From assembly GCA_037962975.1 (NCBI GenBank), contig CM075670.1, positions 154,570,501 through 154,634,500 of the forward strand: 64,000 nucleotides of DNA, read 5' to 3'. Below the pieces are notes generated by a model that was not told where the DNA came from, searched no databases, and saw nothing but the letters and a program-made list of their open reading frames with translations. The DNA comes from Clitoria ternatea (taxonomy: Eukaryota > Streptophyta > Magnoliopsida > Fabales > Fabaceae). The position numbers were made by a program, and so were the translations under genes. Shown piece after piece: positions 41,873-54,699 of the stretch. The stretch's first letter is position 1; every line of letters starts with the position of its first letter.

Positions 41873-44800
41873 TGTAACATCCTGGTTTTGATTTAATTAT
41901 CAATTAAGGCTAATTACATAATTAAAGTTGTTGATTTAATAATAATAATAATAATGCTATGAATAACTCATGTGCCCTTAGTGGGTGAAAATGGGGCTTC
42001 GGTCCCCTCCCTCTCTCCTTCATTAATTACTGATGTGATGGCATTAAATGAGGATGTGGCTGTTGATTGAAAGGAGAGTTGGCGCAGAGCAAAACGTTGA
42101 TAATAGCTTCACTTTCACGTTTCTACTCACTGGCTGCTTATTCTCTCTTTGGTATATGGAGAACCATTCTCCTTTCTCTCTAAACTCTCTAGAGACTTTT
42201 CTTCTTCTTGCTGTTCTCCTTCTTCATCTTCTTCATCTTCTTCTTCCACTCGAGCACTGAGTGAACCACGAGTGGGATGGGAACAGCGTAGTGGTGAAGA
42301 ACAGCATAATGCTGTGTGTTTGGAGGCAGAGATCCTCCTCTGTCTTGCCTAACAGCGTTGACGGGTGCTTGGAAGCTGGGGGTCCTCCATGGCTGGTGAG
42401 GACTGAGTTGTTCGAGTAAGGAACAGCATTTGGAGTCCCCCACTGGGTTGTGTGAGGACTGTGATGCGCCTTGGAGGCTTGGGACTCTCCACTGTCTTGC
42501 AAGGAGAGCATGGAATGTCATGGAGGAGAGCTGTTCGTGTGATCGAGTGGCTCGGTGTTCCTCCAAGGGGGAGTGATGTGCTGAACAGCTGTGAGCAAAG
42601 TGCTGTTGGGTGACTAAAGAACGTTCCGTTGGTACTGGAAGCTCGAGGAGCTGCTGGAATCTTTATTCCAGGCAAGGGGGCTATTACATCTCAAATGTAT
42701 GGTTTATGGACGGGTTTCCAGGTGAAACTAATACACTATGATGTGTTGCGTTTGTTTTGTGATTGTATGTTGTTTGAGTTAAGCTCGGATGTGTGATGAT
42801 TACTATCGTGTGGTGTATGATTTCCGTCCATATGATGTATGATGCATGTTGTGGTTATGTTAAATGTATGAGATACATATTATGAATGCTGAGTGCATTT
42901 GTGTGGTCTTTTATTGGTCCCCGTGTGTGATGATGTGTTTAAATGCATGTGATGCTTGACATTGAATATGCAAATGCTGAGTGCATAGGATGGGGACTAC
43001 TATGTTAATACCGAGTGGAATTTTATATGAAATAGCATGAGATGCTTACTAGTGTTGATTTTCGAGTGGAATGTTATATGAGAAAGCATGAGATGCTTGT
43101 TGTAAGGATAATCTGAGTGGATGGCATTGTGATTGCCGAGTGTATGACATGTGGGTCATCTGATTCGCCATTGGGAATGCCGAGTGCATATAGCGTTGGA
43201 CGCTTAATACAGAGTCGGCAATCGGATGAATACGTGTTAAATATAATGCAAGACCTCGGGTTGGACTCGAGGCAGTGCCGAGGGCACTAAGCATTGGACG
43301 CTTAAAGACCTTGGGTTGGACTCAAGGCAATGCCGAGTGCATTGGCGTTGGACGCCTAATGAATGAGACCGCATGCATCCGATTCGCCACTGGAAATGCT
43401 TGGATCATGAAGCGTTGGACGCTTATTGTTGAATCGGCAATTAGATGAAAATGTGTGAGGATATGATTAAGACCTTTGAGCGGGGCTCAGGCACTCTCCT
43501 TGAGCGAGGCTCGGAGTTTAAACATTACTAATATTGATTGGAATAGATTTGGGGTGGAATCCGATTGGATGATACATTGTTATTGAGGATGTTGTGAATT
43601 ATAGCCGAGTGAAATGAGTAAAATCCCGATCGGAAGATGTTATGTGAATGTCCATGTTAAATAGCAGTGTGTATATTTGATTGATGATATATGTTATTGC
43701 ATGGTTAAGGATTCGAAGATTAATCCGAGTCAATAACTGTCATTTAATATGTAAAAGCTCACCCCTACACCATTTTTTAGTGTACGCAGGTCGGAATTGG
43801 AATGATGTGAAGGCTTTAACTCGAGTGCAGGGTATCTGTGCCGTTGTAGTGTACAAGTATATTGTACCGATTGTATATAGTCATATTAAAGCCTTGGCCG
43901 GCTCTTAAGAATGTTGTATAATGAATACAAATTTATATGTATAAGAAATCTGAGTTATCAGTATTCCGAGTGTATGTTTATATATATATATACATTTTAT
44001 ATTGCTATGGTGTTACTTGAGTCGGCTAGGAAGTGATGATGAAAGAATAATGCTAAGTTAATGAATTCCGAGTGGAATATTGTTTTGAGAGCCATTTTCG
44101 AGTGAGGCTTAAGTATGTGGGCCTTTTTCCGAGTGTAGTAGGCTTAAAATGGTTCCGAGTAAGATGTACCCGAGTGAGCTACTTCCGAGGGAAGGCTAGT
44201 CCATATGTTACGAGTGAAAATATGAGTAAACCCCGAGTGGGGAAGGGTTTGAATATTCCCGAGTGGAAATCCTGTGTGAACCTCTTCCGAGGGAAGAGTA
44301 GTTGTGATGGGTTAATTGAGGTGTATTCTAAGGGTCCTCTTTCGATTGAATGAGGCTATATATATATTTCGAGTGAATGTTATATATTCCGAGTGGCTAA
44401 GTTTTAAATAAATCCGGGTGACTTAACTTGGTGAATTCCTCCTAGTGGGAAAGGATTAATGCATTACCCGAGTGATGAATGGTTAAGATGTGACCGATTG
44501 ATTTATAACCAAGAGGTTTGGGTGATCTCCAAGTGAGGAAGATCAAATTATGCCGAGTGCAAAATGGATAGTGGAATCCGAGTGAATTGTGGTTGAAATA
44601 TACCGAGTGATATTGTACTGGAGAATAATTCGTGTGAGGGGAAGCTTGTGGACTCCGAGTGGAGTATTCGAGGGAATTATTTCCTGAGTGAAATACGCCC
44701 GTGTGTTTTATAATTGTAATATGGCTAAGTATGAATTTACCGGGCGAATCATGTATGTGGGGACAGTTCCTGAATGGACGAGGTCTCGATTCCGAGTGAT

Positions 44801-45113
44801 GGAATTTACCGAGTGTGGGTGTTCACTTCAGCGAACAAGGTATTCGCTCCAGCGAGTGTGAATGGAAGAAAGGTTTTTGGTTGGTTCGCTTAAGCGAATG
44901 GTGTTTCGCCCGAGCGTGGGGCTGTCTCGCCCAAGCGAGTTTGGGTCTCGCTTGAGTAAGTGAACACTGTTGGGCTCGCTTAAGCTTTGTTCTTCCGCTG
45001 TCGGTTTTTGCTTTCCTTTGCCTACGTTGATTTATTTTTACCCGACTGCATAGTGAATTTTGGAAAAAATTTCCCTGGTCTCGGTTTTGGGTTAATTATG
45101 TCGGGTTGTTTCA
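41873..45113 (+). repeat. TEK-1: degenerate Tekay-like LTR, about 3.24 kb
   Basis: It starts TGTAACATCC and ends TGTTTCA, followed by TTTTGGTATCAAAGC, one base off the initiator tRNA-Met primer site. It contains AAAAGCTCACCCCTACACC at 43756, shared with TEK-2, and about 25 CCGAGTG motifs from 43000 to 44830. It has no gene. The end could instead be 45155, because the junction is duplicated (see the next entry). Confidence 0.72.
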
Positions 45114-45170
45114 TTTTGGTATCAAAGCATTCTTAAAAGAACTAAAGATGTTTCATTTTGGTATTAGAGC
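45107..45170 (+). other. TEK-1 LTR end and primer site, duplicated
   Basis: TGTTTCATTTTGGTAT occurs at 45107 and again at 45149, with 26 bases between copies. The two primer sites read TGGTATCAAAGC and TGGTATTAGAGC, each with one change from the consensus. Confidence 0.7.
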
Positions 45171-46712
45171 AGACCTAAAAGGTCCATGGCCAAGGTATGC
45201 CTACTCACAATGGGCGGTTGTGTGCAATATGACCAGTTGTCATCATTGCTTGTGGTATCCTGATTGGATTTGATATATGTAAGACCATGAATTGTGTGAT
45301 TATATGCCTGTGTTTTGTTGGAGACAGTAGTGATGGTGTTATTTTTAAGATGTTGATTTGGGGGTAGAAGAGTTATTACCACCCTGGCCTGATTGTTCAT
45401 GAAATGCTTAAAGGTTATTTTAAGCCTGGGTCGGCTAGGAGGGAATAGACCGATACGTGTTGAAACCTTCATGTATTGAAGCTGAAATAGTTGGCTAGGA
45501 TTCTTGTGTATGCCATGCTAGTGGTTCATGGCCGAGTCATGCTTGTTGAATGGATTAGAACTCACATATTTGAGTTGATTAAGAAAATAATAATGAGAGA
45601 ATTCCCTAGTGTGGTGTTTCCTACTTAACTGATTGGTTGTACCGTGTGTATGGGATGAATTTTGTATCCTTTGGCACAGGAACTCTATATGATGTACGTG
45701 ATTTATGGTATAAGCGATGTGTTGCAGTTTCCTAAGTTTAAAATCTGGGTATGTGATAGGTGATTAAATGTAAAATCTGATGCATATTTGATTGGAGTAG
45801 TGTCTCGGTTTCTGGTGTGAAAACCGAGTGAATGATTGGTTGATGTTTGGTCACTAGGTGTGGTGACCTAGTTGATTGGGCATGATCATATATAATTGTA
45901 CATTGGGGAAATTGATGCAATTGGATACTTGAGGATTTGGGTTAGACTCGGTCTTGTGGTTGAAAACTGAGCGAATAATTGATTTAGTGGTGACCCATAA
46001 GGTATGGAAATCCCGATCAGATTTAGTATAATTGTATGTTATCAGATTTTGTGGAGCTGGGCCTTATGGTGGTCCAGACTCAGGATAAGTGAATATTGTG
46101 GGAGTGTCTCATGGGGAGTACTAGAAGACCCTTGGAATTTCCGAGTCGGATAACCTGATTGACCTTATGGATTGTTGAGCCGAGTAAGTAATGGTATAAT
46201 AAATTGTTAAGTCATGAATTGACATAAGGTGAAATGCAAATAATAAATGGGATACCTGATTGATAGTAAATGATAAGGTTGAAATCCGGTACTTTGTGGT
46301 ACTGAGAATGATAATGATGATGATTGTACTCCACTATATTGTGTTTATGATTAATGGAAAGGTTTACTGATGTAGAAACCTGCTATATGAATGAAAGTTA
46401 TACGGTAATCCGAGTGGTATCCTAAGTGAGCTCGGTGAAATATCTAGGCTTCAATTGATTAATGGCCTGTGATGAAATGAAGGATTAATAGGCTGTCGGA
46501 TTATGGTTTTATGATGATGAAATCCAATAAAAAGGATATTTACTCGGTATGGGCTGGAAGCCGATTGTTGATATGCCGAGTGAGTATAGGTAAATACAGT
46601 GCTGAATCTATGTGAATTTGTGGAGGTCGGAAACCTATTGCCATTATACTATTTTACAGTAATGGTAAATGATATTTCATGATCGTTGTTGCGTGATGTA
46701 CCCTATATGGTG
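45171..46712 (+). other. TEK-1 leader and unassigned flank, no ORF
   Basis: The first 100 bases resemble the TEK-2 leader (both have a run like ...GACC(T/G)AAAAGGTCCA/AAAGTCCA, then GGTATGC). The rest is A+T-rich with scattered CCGAGTG motifs. No gag or pol remnant was found. Confidence 0.5.
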
Positions 46713-48640
46713 TGACAGGGCCCGCAAGCGCACGGGTTATGTCATGTAATATAAAAGATTATCGTTCTCCACAGGGACTGTGTTCAAAGTACCAGCATAT
46801 TGAAATTTAATTATTCACACAATTGATTTTTAATGTTTTTGTAAAATAAAACACAATTTAAAAATCTAAATTTAGAAACAAAATTTACTTGACACTAAAA
46901 AAAATCAGAGTTGAGAGTATCTTGGGATTTCGGGGGATTAAGACTCTATTTTATGTTAATGAATTTTAACTTTTCATAAATAAGAATCGAATTAAGTTTT
47001 CCAAGGCAAATTTTCCAAAAGCTAATTAATATGTTCCTCTCGGAATCCTATTAATGTACCTAACCTATGGAAAGCGCTGCTTAATCCTCAAAAAGGCCCA
47101 TTATCGTTTTATGAAAATCCCTTTTATTTCCTCAAAAGAATTTTGATTACTTTCACGGTTTTACCGAGGTCACAAAAAGCATCTCAAAAATCTTAGGTTT
47201 AGTTCAAAGCTTTCCGGTAAAAATAAATCTCTCGATTCTATTTATTACCTAAACTTACTAATATACCCGCAAGTATACAGTTTTATCATTTAGGTTCTTG
47301 TTAGGAATCACTAAAAGCATCAAGCATAATTGAACTAAATGGAAAACAGAAATTTATTTAATTTAAAGTCAAAATAACATTAATATAAAATATTATCATA
47401 CCCCCTTTATCCCAAGATAATTAATTTAGTTACTCATGAAATAATTCAAATTCATATATATAATAGAAAAATAAAACATACAAGACATGGTAAAAATAAA
47501 GACTTACAGGTTTCTCCAAAAGCTCAGAATAATTTACCACTGTAATTCCTTGTTGCAATATTCCTCCACCAATTACAAATTTAAATAACTCACTTTTACA
47601 ATTCACAACTCTTAAAATAAAATAAAGAAAAAGAAAATAAAAAGAGAAAGAAAATGAAAAAGAAAGAAAAAAAGAACGAAGAAGAAAAATGAAGAAAAAG
47701 AAAGAAAGAAAAGAAAAGGACGGAAGAAGAAAAGAGAAAACGAAAGAAAGAGGAGAAAGAAAAGGAATTGAAGCTTATGGAATTTGATTCATTTTGACGC
47801 TGTGTTGCTCTCCCTTTTATAGGCGAATGAATGAATGAATCCAGCTAAGAAAACGCGTTAAAATTGCAAGTGGAAGAAACTTTCGGTGCATGTGAGTTCC
47901 AGCTGTGCCAACTTGTTTCCAATTTGCATATTTTAATATTTCTAATAATTCGGTGCTTGGATTTAGTGATGATTGGTGCAGGTGAAGAAATTCCGAGTGA
48001 AAAAGTGTTGTTTTTCCACAAAACCGAGTAAAAGCTTGCTGTTTATCCCCAAGACCGAGTGACAGCTTGCTGGAAGGTGTTGGTTGCTGGGCGGAGTTGG
48101 TACTGGACAATGTGGAGAGAACGGTGAAGGAGAGAGAGGAAGTAGATGGAAAGGAGAGGGACGGTGTGTGGTATGGATTAGAAGAAGAAAGGGAGACGGT
48201 GTTTTAGGTGAGGTGGAGAGCTGTGTTGACTTGATATGTGAGGAAGGAGTACGGTGTGGGTGATGGAGAGGAAAGGGACAGCGGATAGAAGAGAGGGAAT
48301 GGGACGATGTTTAGGAGAAAGCCGGTCGGTATTGGTTTGAAGGGATGGTGTTTGGGTTGCTGGAGAGTTCGAGTTGATCCGGTGTGCATTTGATCCGGTG
48401 TTGGAGTGATTCGGTGTCGAACCAGTGAAGAGATGGAAGGAGTCGGTGTTGAGTTGAGGAGACGGTATAGGGATCCGGTGTTGGTGCCTGCGTAGTCGTT
48501 GTGAAGACCACTGATGCTAATCTTCATTTCTCTTGAGCGAGAGTTTCTCGCTTAAGCGTTTGTTGAAGGAAACCATCTCGCTCAAGCACTTTTCACTTTT
48601 CATTTTCTGAAAAGTGCAACATTCCACATCTTGGAGAAAA
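46713..48640 (-). repeat. ATH-3: Athila-like LTR fragment or solo LTR, right edge uncertain
   Basis: It starts TGACAGGGCCCGCAAGCGCA, in the style of Athila LTR edges. A minus-strand TATA box, TATAAAAGGG, lies at 47812-47821, and the 5' side in that direction holds TCGCTTAAGCG motifs at 48530-48590. The R region is purine-rich on the plus strand (47630-47770). No target duplication could be matched, so the right edge (about 48617-48640) is a guess. Confidence 0.5.
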
Positions 48641-50343
48641 TAAATTTATTGGATAAAGGTAATTAATTATTTATGATTCAGTAATTATGGGAAAATTAAT
48701 TAGACATTAGAGGTGAATTATCGGTAAATTGAGAATTACTGAAACCAGGTGATTCAACAGACAATGTGGGACCTACTTGGTCAAATTAAATATTTGATGG
48801 GTCTAGAATGTTTAGAAAATTATTGTGGTTATGGTGATATAGCTAAAATAATTTTTAGTGTTAAAGAAATAATTAATTGGACTCGACATATGTTATTAAA
48901 CGGGAAAACACGAACCAAATGGAATTAAAAGAAAAAAAAAACCTATTTTCCCTCCTACTTTCAACCGTCCACTTACCCCTCTTATTTCTAACATCTTTTA
49001 CCCATGGGACAATGGAGAATTATTACCCAATGGTAAAAGCAAAGTTGAGGTACTCTTTTAACCATTGGACAATGTCCAATTTTGCTAAATTTCCTTCTCT
49101 TTTCTCATAATTTTCAGCTGCTCTTCTCCATTCCTATTTCACTCCATTCTTTCTTCTTCTTCTCTATTCTCTTATGGTAAAACCATGGCCTCTCATGGTG
49201 TGCCCATTTTTCACCAAAATTAACATCTAAACATGGATTCATAATGTAAATATCGAGCATTGGGGCCAATGTTGAATCATCTTTTTCTTCTTCCTTCCCC
49301 ATTTTTATTTTTAAGAAGCATGGATGTGAGGTAAGGATTTCATGTATGGTTTTTAAGTTATTTAAGTTGAAATAGTAATGTTAGAAGTTATGGGTGTTAA
49401 ATAAAATGATGTAAACCCTAGGCATGATGGCTTAATAAATGATTTTGATTATGGCTTTGTGAGTATATGAGAATGAGGGTTATGATATTCATATGGATTT
49501 AAGGAATGAGTTGAAGTTGTTGATTGGGTGATTTTGATAAAATCCTAAGTGTGGTGATATGATTTTGGCTAAATTGATGGGTTTAATGATTTCAATGCCT
49601 TAGGAAGATTTTATATGGGGAATCAATATTTAAAACATTGGTGTTGATCTTCAAAGTTCAAACCTTGGAGGTTTAAAAGAAATGTGTATATGAAAAGGTA
49701 TGTGATTAAAAGAGTTGATTCCCTTGAGTGTTGATATTTATGATGATGATAATAATAGTTGAAAACCATTGATAAAGGATTAAGGAGATGGATACTTGAT
49801 TTGATGGTCTTAGGCCTTGATATATGCCATTTAGAAATTATTAACTAGTGATGGTCTTAGATGGAGTCAAGAGGTTTATAATAGATTTGAATGAATTATG
49901 GTGATGATTTGATGTATTATGGATGAAGGATATGATCTTGTTGTTCTTGGGTGTGGTTAGCCCTTTTGAAACCTAGAGAATCTTGGCTTTCGGAAAGGAA
50001 TTCCCGAAGCCTTACATAAGCGTATGAATTGGAGTTTAGATAAGTCTAGGACTTGATAATGAGTTTTAAGAGAAGATGACTTATTAATGGCATGTATATA
50101 TGTGTTTGTTGATAGGATTGTGTTCTGGACGATGATGCAGAATAATCGGAGCGTTTGCGTTACGGTTCTTCTCTCGAGGTAGGAGAGGAGTTTGCATTTC
50201 AAATTGCATGAGTGAATAATTGTTAATTATGTATATGTATGAACTCATGTATTGCCTTACCATGAATGTGCTAAATGTTGATTTGATGATGTGATGATGT
50301 GATGAATGATGGCTTGGCCTTTATTGAATGTTATGGAGATGTA
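48641..50343. other. Unassigned degenerate sequence, no gene seen
   Basis: A+T-rich, with repeats of GATGATGTGATG and TTGATG. Probably old LTR sequence of a Tekay-like family by its composition. No ORF, array or structural RNA could be identified. Confidence 0.4.
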
Positions 50344-51833
50344 TGTAACACCCCTGATTTTCTGTATTCGAATCCCGATGTGATCGTCATAATTAGTAAA
50401 AATGCGAATAAATTTTTCACGTTGGAAAACATTTTCCAAAACACCTCCCTGACCATATCAAGACCCAAATCGCAGAAGATCGGAGAGTAAGATTATATAA
50501 CCTAAATCTGGATCGATAAATCAATTGCCCATAAAGGTATACAAAATAATAGAGTATACAGCGGAAGAATGTGTATACCGGGCGCACGCCTAGTCCCATA
50601 TATGACGATATGAGAAAAGGCTAGGCTAGCATGCAATGGCATATTATAAGCCTATTAGGCAACCATCATCATCCTATCATTAATTTCATAAGCATGCAAA
50701 ATCTAAGGTATAACTATATATATATACATGTACACACAGAAATCTTCTCCCAATACACTGTAAATCATCTCCTACATTCTATATATATATATATATATAT
50801 TCACCATCCATAATTCAAGAATTATCTTATACATATTCAAAACCTATAAATCATCTACATTCTCATAATCAAATCATTCATTACACAAGGATTCATAAAT
50901 GATGTCGGCCAAGGCACTTCCGCTACCACTATTTACCTTCACCCAAGCTTGATCTTTAAATCCGAACTTATCCCATGGTAACCTGCATCACAATGCTAAA
51001 AAGGAGACCACATGGGAGAGTGAGTTATACATTCAAAATGACGAATAATATATATTGTGATCATGTGTATATGCATACAAACATCATGTGTGCTTTGCTA
51101 ATAAAACATCAATTAATCAATCATTCATTATCTCATTATCACAATAGGCATACAGACCTCATGAATCACAATTCGTATCATAAAAGCACATACATAATCA
51201 TATACACAATCACCTACCACTTATCAACAAGGGCATCCTCAATCATTATCATCATCGATTCATTTTATCTTTTATTCAATACCTCCTCGCAAGGGGTTTC
51301 TCATCACTCGTGGTTATCCTATCTCAAATATACAATGGATCCGATTCCATATCAACGGGTGATCACAACCACCATACCATTCATTTCCAAATAATTCTAA
51401 TAATAATATCATCATTCAGGGATTCACCCTTCGTGGCACCCTGCAAGGTGATTCATTTCGATAAATCTCATAATATCATCATCACTCAGGGCTACACCCT
51501 TCGTGGCACCCCGCAAGGTGATATGTTCATTTCAATAATAACTCATGCAATAGCATCTTCACTCAGGGATACACCCTTCGTGGCACCCCGCAAGGTGATA
51601 TATTCAACATTATGATCAACATCATTTTCACTCTGGGATTTACCCGTCGTCGCACCCCGCAAGGTGATATATTCCATATTATGATCAACATCATCTTCAC
51701 TCCGGGATTTACCCGTCGTGGCACCCCGCAAGGTGATATATTCCATATTATGATCAACATCATCTTCACTCTGGGATTTACCCGTCGTGGCACCCCGCAA
51801 GGTGATATATTCTATATTATTCAACAACAACAG
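50344..51833 (-). repeat. TEK-3: Tekay-like LTR, first part
   Basis: It starts TGTAACACCCC. Landmarks such as GGCCAAGGC (50910) and GTGAGTTATAC (51020) fall in the same order as in the minus-strand solo LTR 51839-54437, so a minus-strand LTR is likely. The left flank has no primer site, so this is a 3' or solo LTR. It is split at 51834-51838 (GACAA) by the solo LTR. Confidence 0.6.
51408..51833. repeat. 68-bp tandem array inside TEK-3
   Basis: Six units of the form TTCACTCNGGGATTTACCC, then GTCGTGGCACCCCGCAAGGT, then GATATATTC, with 67-77 bp spacing (starting near 51410, 51485, 51560, 51629, 51697 and 51765). A seventh lies beyond the solo LTR at 54450-54500. A weaker copy is at 51282. Open frames here are shadows. 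Confidence 0.9.
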
Positions 51834-51838
51834 GACAA

Positions 51839-54437
51839 TGTAACACCCTAATTTTTAATTAAATGAATAAATAAAATCAGCAGGGAAATTTTTCAGATTT
51901 TAAGTTAATGAGCCGTACATAATCTGTTCATTTAACAACCGGGTCCAACGAGGAAGGAGGGGAGGGGACAAGGAAAGAATTCATGCACAGCGAAGGAAGA
52001 AAACGCTTAAGTGATGCTACACTCAGCATTCTGACATTCCACTCGGTTTTTATTGTATGGTTCACTCGGTAAATTATCACGCTCGGCCTTCACTTGGTGA
52101 GGTTCACTTCCTAATCCACTCGGGCTAACCTTAACACTCGCCAGTTTCACCCTGACAGCATATCACACTCAACTGCTCCACTCGAACGGCTTATATGCGT
52201 ATGCGTATTAGCAATCCGAGAATGAGTCCCCAAGCCGCTCACTCGGAAACTATGAAGACTTCTCACTCGGGGTAACTTATAAGTCCATCACGCCACTCGG
52301 GCTATTCTACTCACTTTTCACTCGGCAACCATAATATTTCCTACACCAATTTTCCTACCAAGTCAAGACTCGTTCGGTTTCTCTAACTACTCACTAATTT
52401 GATACAATAAATCCACTTAGATTCTCAGGCGTCATTCCCCAGTCAGTGAACTCTTACTCGGTGGATTCTCACTCGGAATCGTTAATTATTCTCTCCTCAG
52501 AAAACCTCACAATTATCTCTCACAGGATTCGCACCAACACCTACTCCAGACTATGCGACCTCGATCACTCGGGCAATTCAACCTCTCATCTCTTGGGATG
52601 ACTTGCCATCTCGCTTTTCCCTAACAACAACTCAGCTCCATTTCTACTCATAGTCATACTGGCCTCCTATGCTGGGAAGTATACTTATACATCCATGTTC
52701 ATTGCTCGGACATCACCTACAGCATAAACTAAACACACAATATATACATAGGGAAGTATTTTAAATAGTTACAATGCATTAACATATTCCTTCTACCCGA
52801 AAGTGTTCAAGTCTGATATAAAGGCTAAAGTCAAAATACGGGCCGGCCAAGGCTTGACAAGACCTTATACACAGTATGTACATATTCACATATATTCTAT
52901 AGCGCTCGGTTTCTCTGCTCCGCATTCGGCTCCTCCTTCATCTTTCATTCCGAGGGATATTCACTGAAATGTAGCCACAGTAGGGGTGAGCTTTTCATAG
53001 AAAATGACAGTCAAAGACCCGGTATAAGTGTCAGTACGCACACTTATATTCACTCGGTCGCATTCAGATTAAGTTGAGGCCATGCAAATTAGAATAATAT
53101 CAATAACATACATACTACATAAAGTTTGTCTTTATTCACACATGCACATGCATCCATACACTCGGAATTCATTCATAACACCCAACTCATGCCATGCGTG
53201 CTATCCTACTCAACATCATACCTACATGCATGCCTGCGGATCCGACTTGAGTAATGACTTTCAGTTACAGTTCCTCCCTTACTGGCCTCTCGTCCATCAG
53301 CTCTTCCCGCGTGGTACCGGCCTCCCATTGGCGTCTCGAGACTCCTCTCTAGCTCCTACGGCTACCACGAGCTCTCTTAGGATCTAGCCATGGTCTGTAA
53401 CTGAAAGTCATTCCCTCGGGGCTCATGACCTTCCACGGGTCACCCCATTCCTACATATGCAACTTATGCGTTTAACCAACAAGCAACATCACTTAACTGA
53501 TACCTCCCTCATAATCCTCAAGGTAGAAGCATATTCAACGCGGTCTCTATTTTTACTTCGTTAATCACACCAACATACACAGTGATCGAACAACCAAGGT
53601 AATAACATCGAACAAATCAACTAACAGTCACACATTCATATCTCACAGCATTAACAGAGGTAAAACCATGCATCTCACTCGGCTATATCAGAAAGACTAA
53701 CAGGCTACATTACCACTATCTTGTTTACATGCAATTATTATCTAACTACTTATCATACACATGGAATCCAAGATCAACAATCATGCATAATATACTATCG
53801 TGATAGACACATGCATACACTTAAGCAGTACATTCATCCGGTACCGTTCGTGGACCATGCATTTGATATGCAAGCGCCCCCTACCTACTGAAGGAAGTTC
53901 GAGGAGTTCCTTTGTTTCCCGATGCTGGTCTGATTGCCTCCTCGCCCTCACTCGCTCGGCCTCCTTGGTCGTGGTCGCACCGTGAAACAGGGGCTGTTCG
54001 TCTTTCTCCCTGACGATCGTCCCTCACCAGCCGAAGGAACTCCAAGTCTTCTGCAGTATCGTCGCCGCGCGTTCTCAGGAATAGAACGATGAACAGGGAA
54101 GGAAGACAAAGGCCAAGAGGGAAGAGAGTACAAGAAGGAAAAAGAAGAGAAGAGAAGGAGAGGGAGTCTGAAGGAGATGCGTAACTTTAGTGACCAAAGG
54201 CACATATATAAACATATGCGTCCACGAGGGAGAGTGGGATGGGAAAACGTGAATTGCAGTCCCACTCACGTGGCTCCCAATCGGAAGCAGCCACCTCCTA
54301 CCAACCAAGCTTAATTAATTTGTCACTATTTCTTAGATTAAGTTGATTATGATTAATAATTAATTTTCCTTCTTAGCAACCAAAATCTTAATGGTTTATT
54401 TTCATTCGGTACTAATCCTCAAAATTGGGATGTTATA
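51839..54437 (-). repeat. Solo Tekay-like LTR (about 2.6 kb), minus strand
   Basis: Plus-strand ends are TGTAACACCC and GGGATGTTATA. The identical 5-bp flank GACAA is at 51834-51838 and 54438-54442, so this is a complete insertion with no internal part: a solo LTR. Length is close to the 2,610-bp LTR of TEK-2, and shared blocks include GTGAGCTTTT (52985) and CACTCTCCC (54228). Numerous CACTCGG motifs, the complement of those in TEK-1, are present. No gene. Confidence 0.85.
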
Positions 54438-54694
54438 GACAACATCCTTTTCACTCAGGGATTTACCCTTCGTGGCACCCCGCAAGGTGATTCATTCAAT
54501 AATAATGCATATCAATGCCATGCTATGCCATAAATGCAACAATGCAATAATGCAAGTGCCCAACAATCTCACAAGGATTTCTCACCCTCTCAATTAGGGT
54601 ATATATTTTAATTTGGCATCTTAATAATTATTCATAATCATTTACAAAGCCCCTCAAGGCACATCGTTCAAATAATTGGCATCCAATGGCCACC
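54438..54694 (-). repeat. TEK-3, second part, with one more 68-bp unit
   Basis: The array unit resumes after the solo LTR, followed by an A+T-rich stretch to the TEK-2 insertion. ACCAT (54695-54699) is the presumed TEK-2 target site; its partner lies right of the window. Confidence 0.7.
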
Positions 54695-54699
54695 ACCAT

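Noticed and set aside
42048..42675. ORFs in TEK-1 LTR with serine-rich or low-complexity products
   Set aside because: They come from a CTT-rich microsatellite in the leader and have no family match.
47620..47775. Purine-rich stretch as a polypurine tract
   Set aside because: It is 150 bp long and inside an LTR downstream of its TATA box, so it is a pyrimidine-rich leader read on the other strand.
48877..49302. ORFs of 60-77 codons in unassigned sequence
   Set aside because: AT-rich chance frames with no conserved motif.
51543..51851. ORFs of 76-95 codons on both strands over the 68-bp array in TEK-3
   Set aside because: Repeat-derived; frame and strand are arbitrary and there is no homology to a known family.
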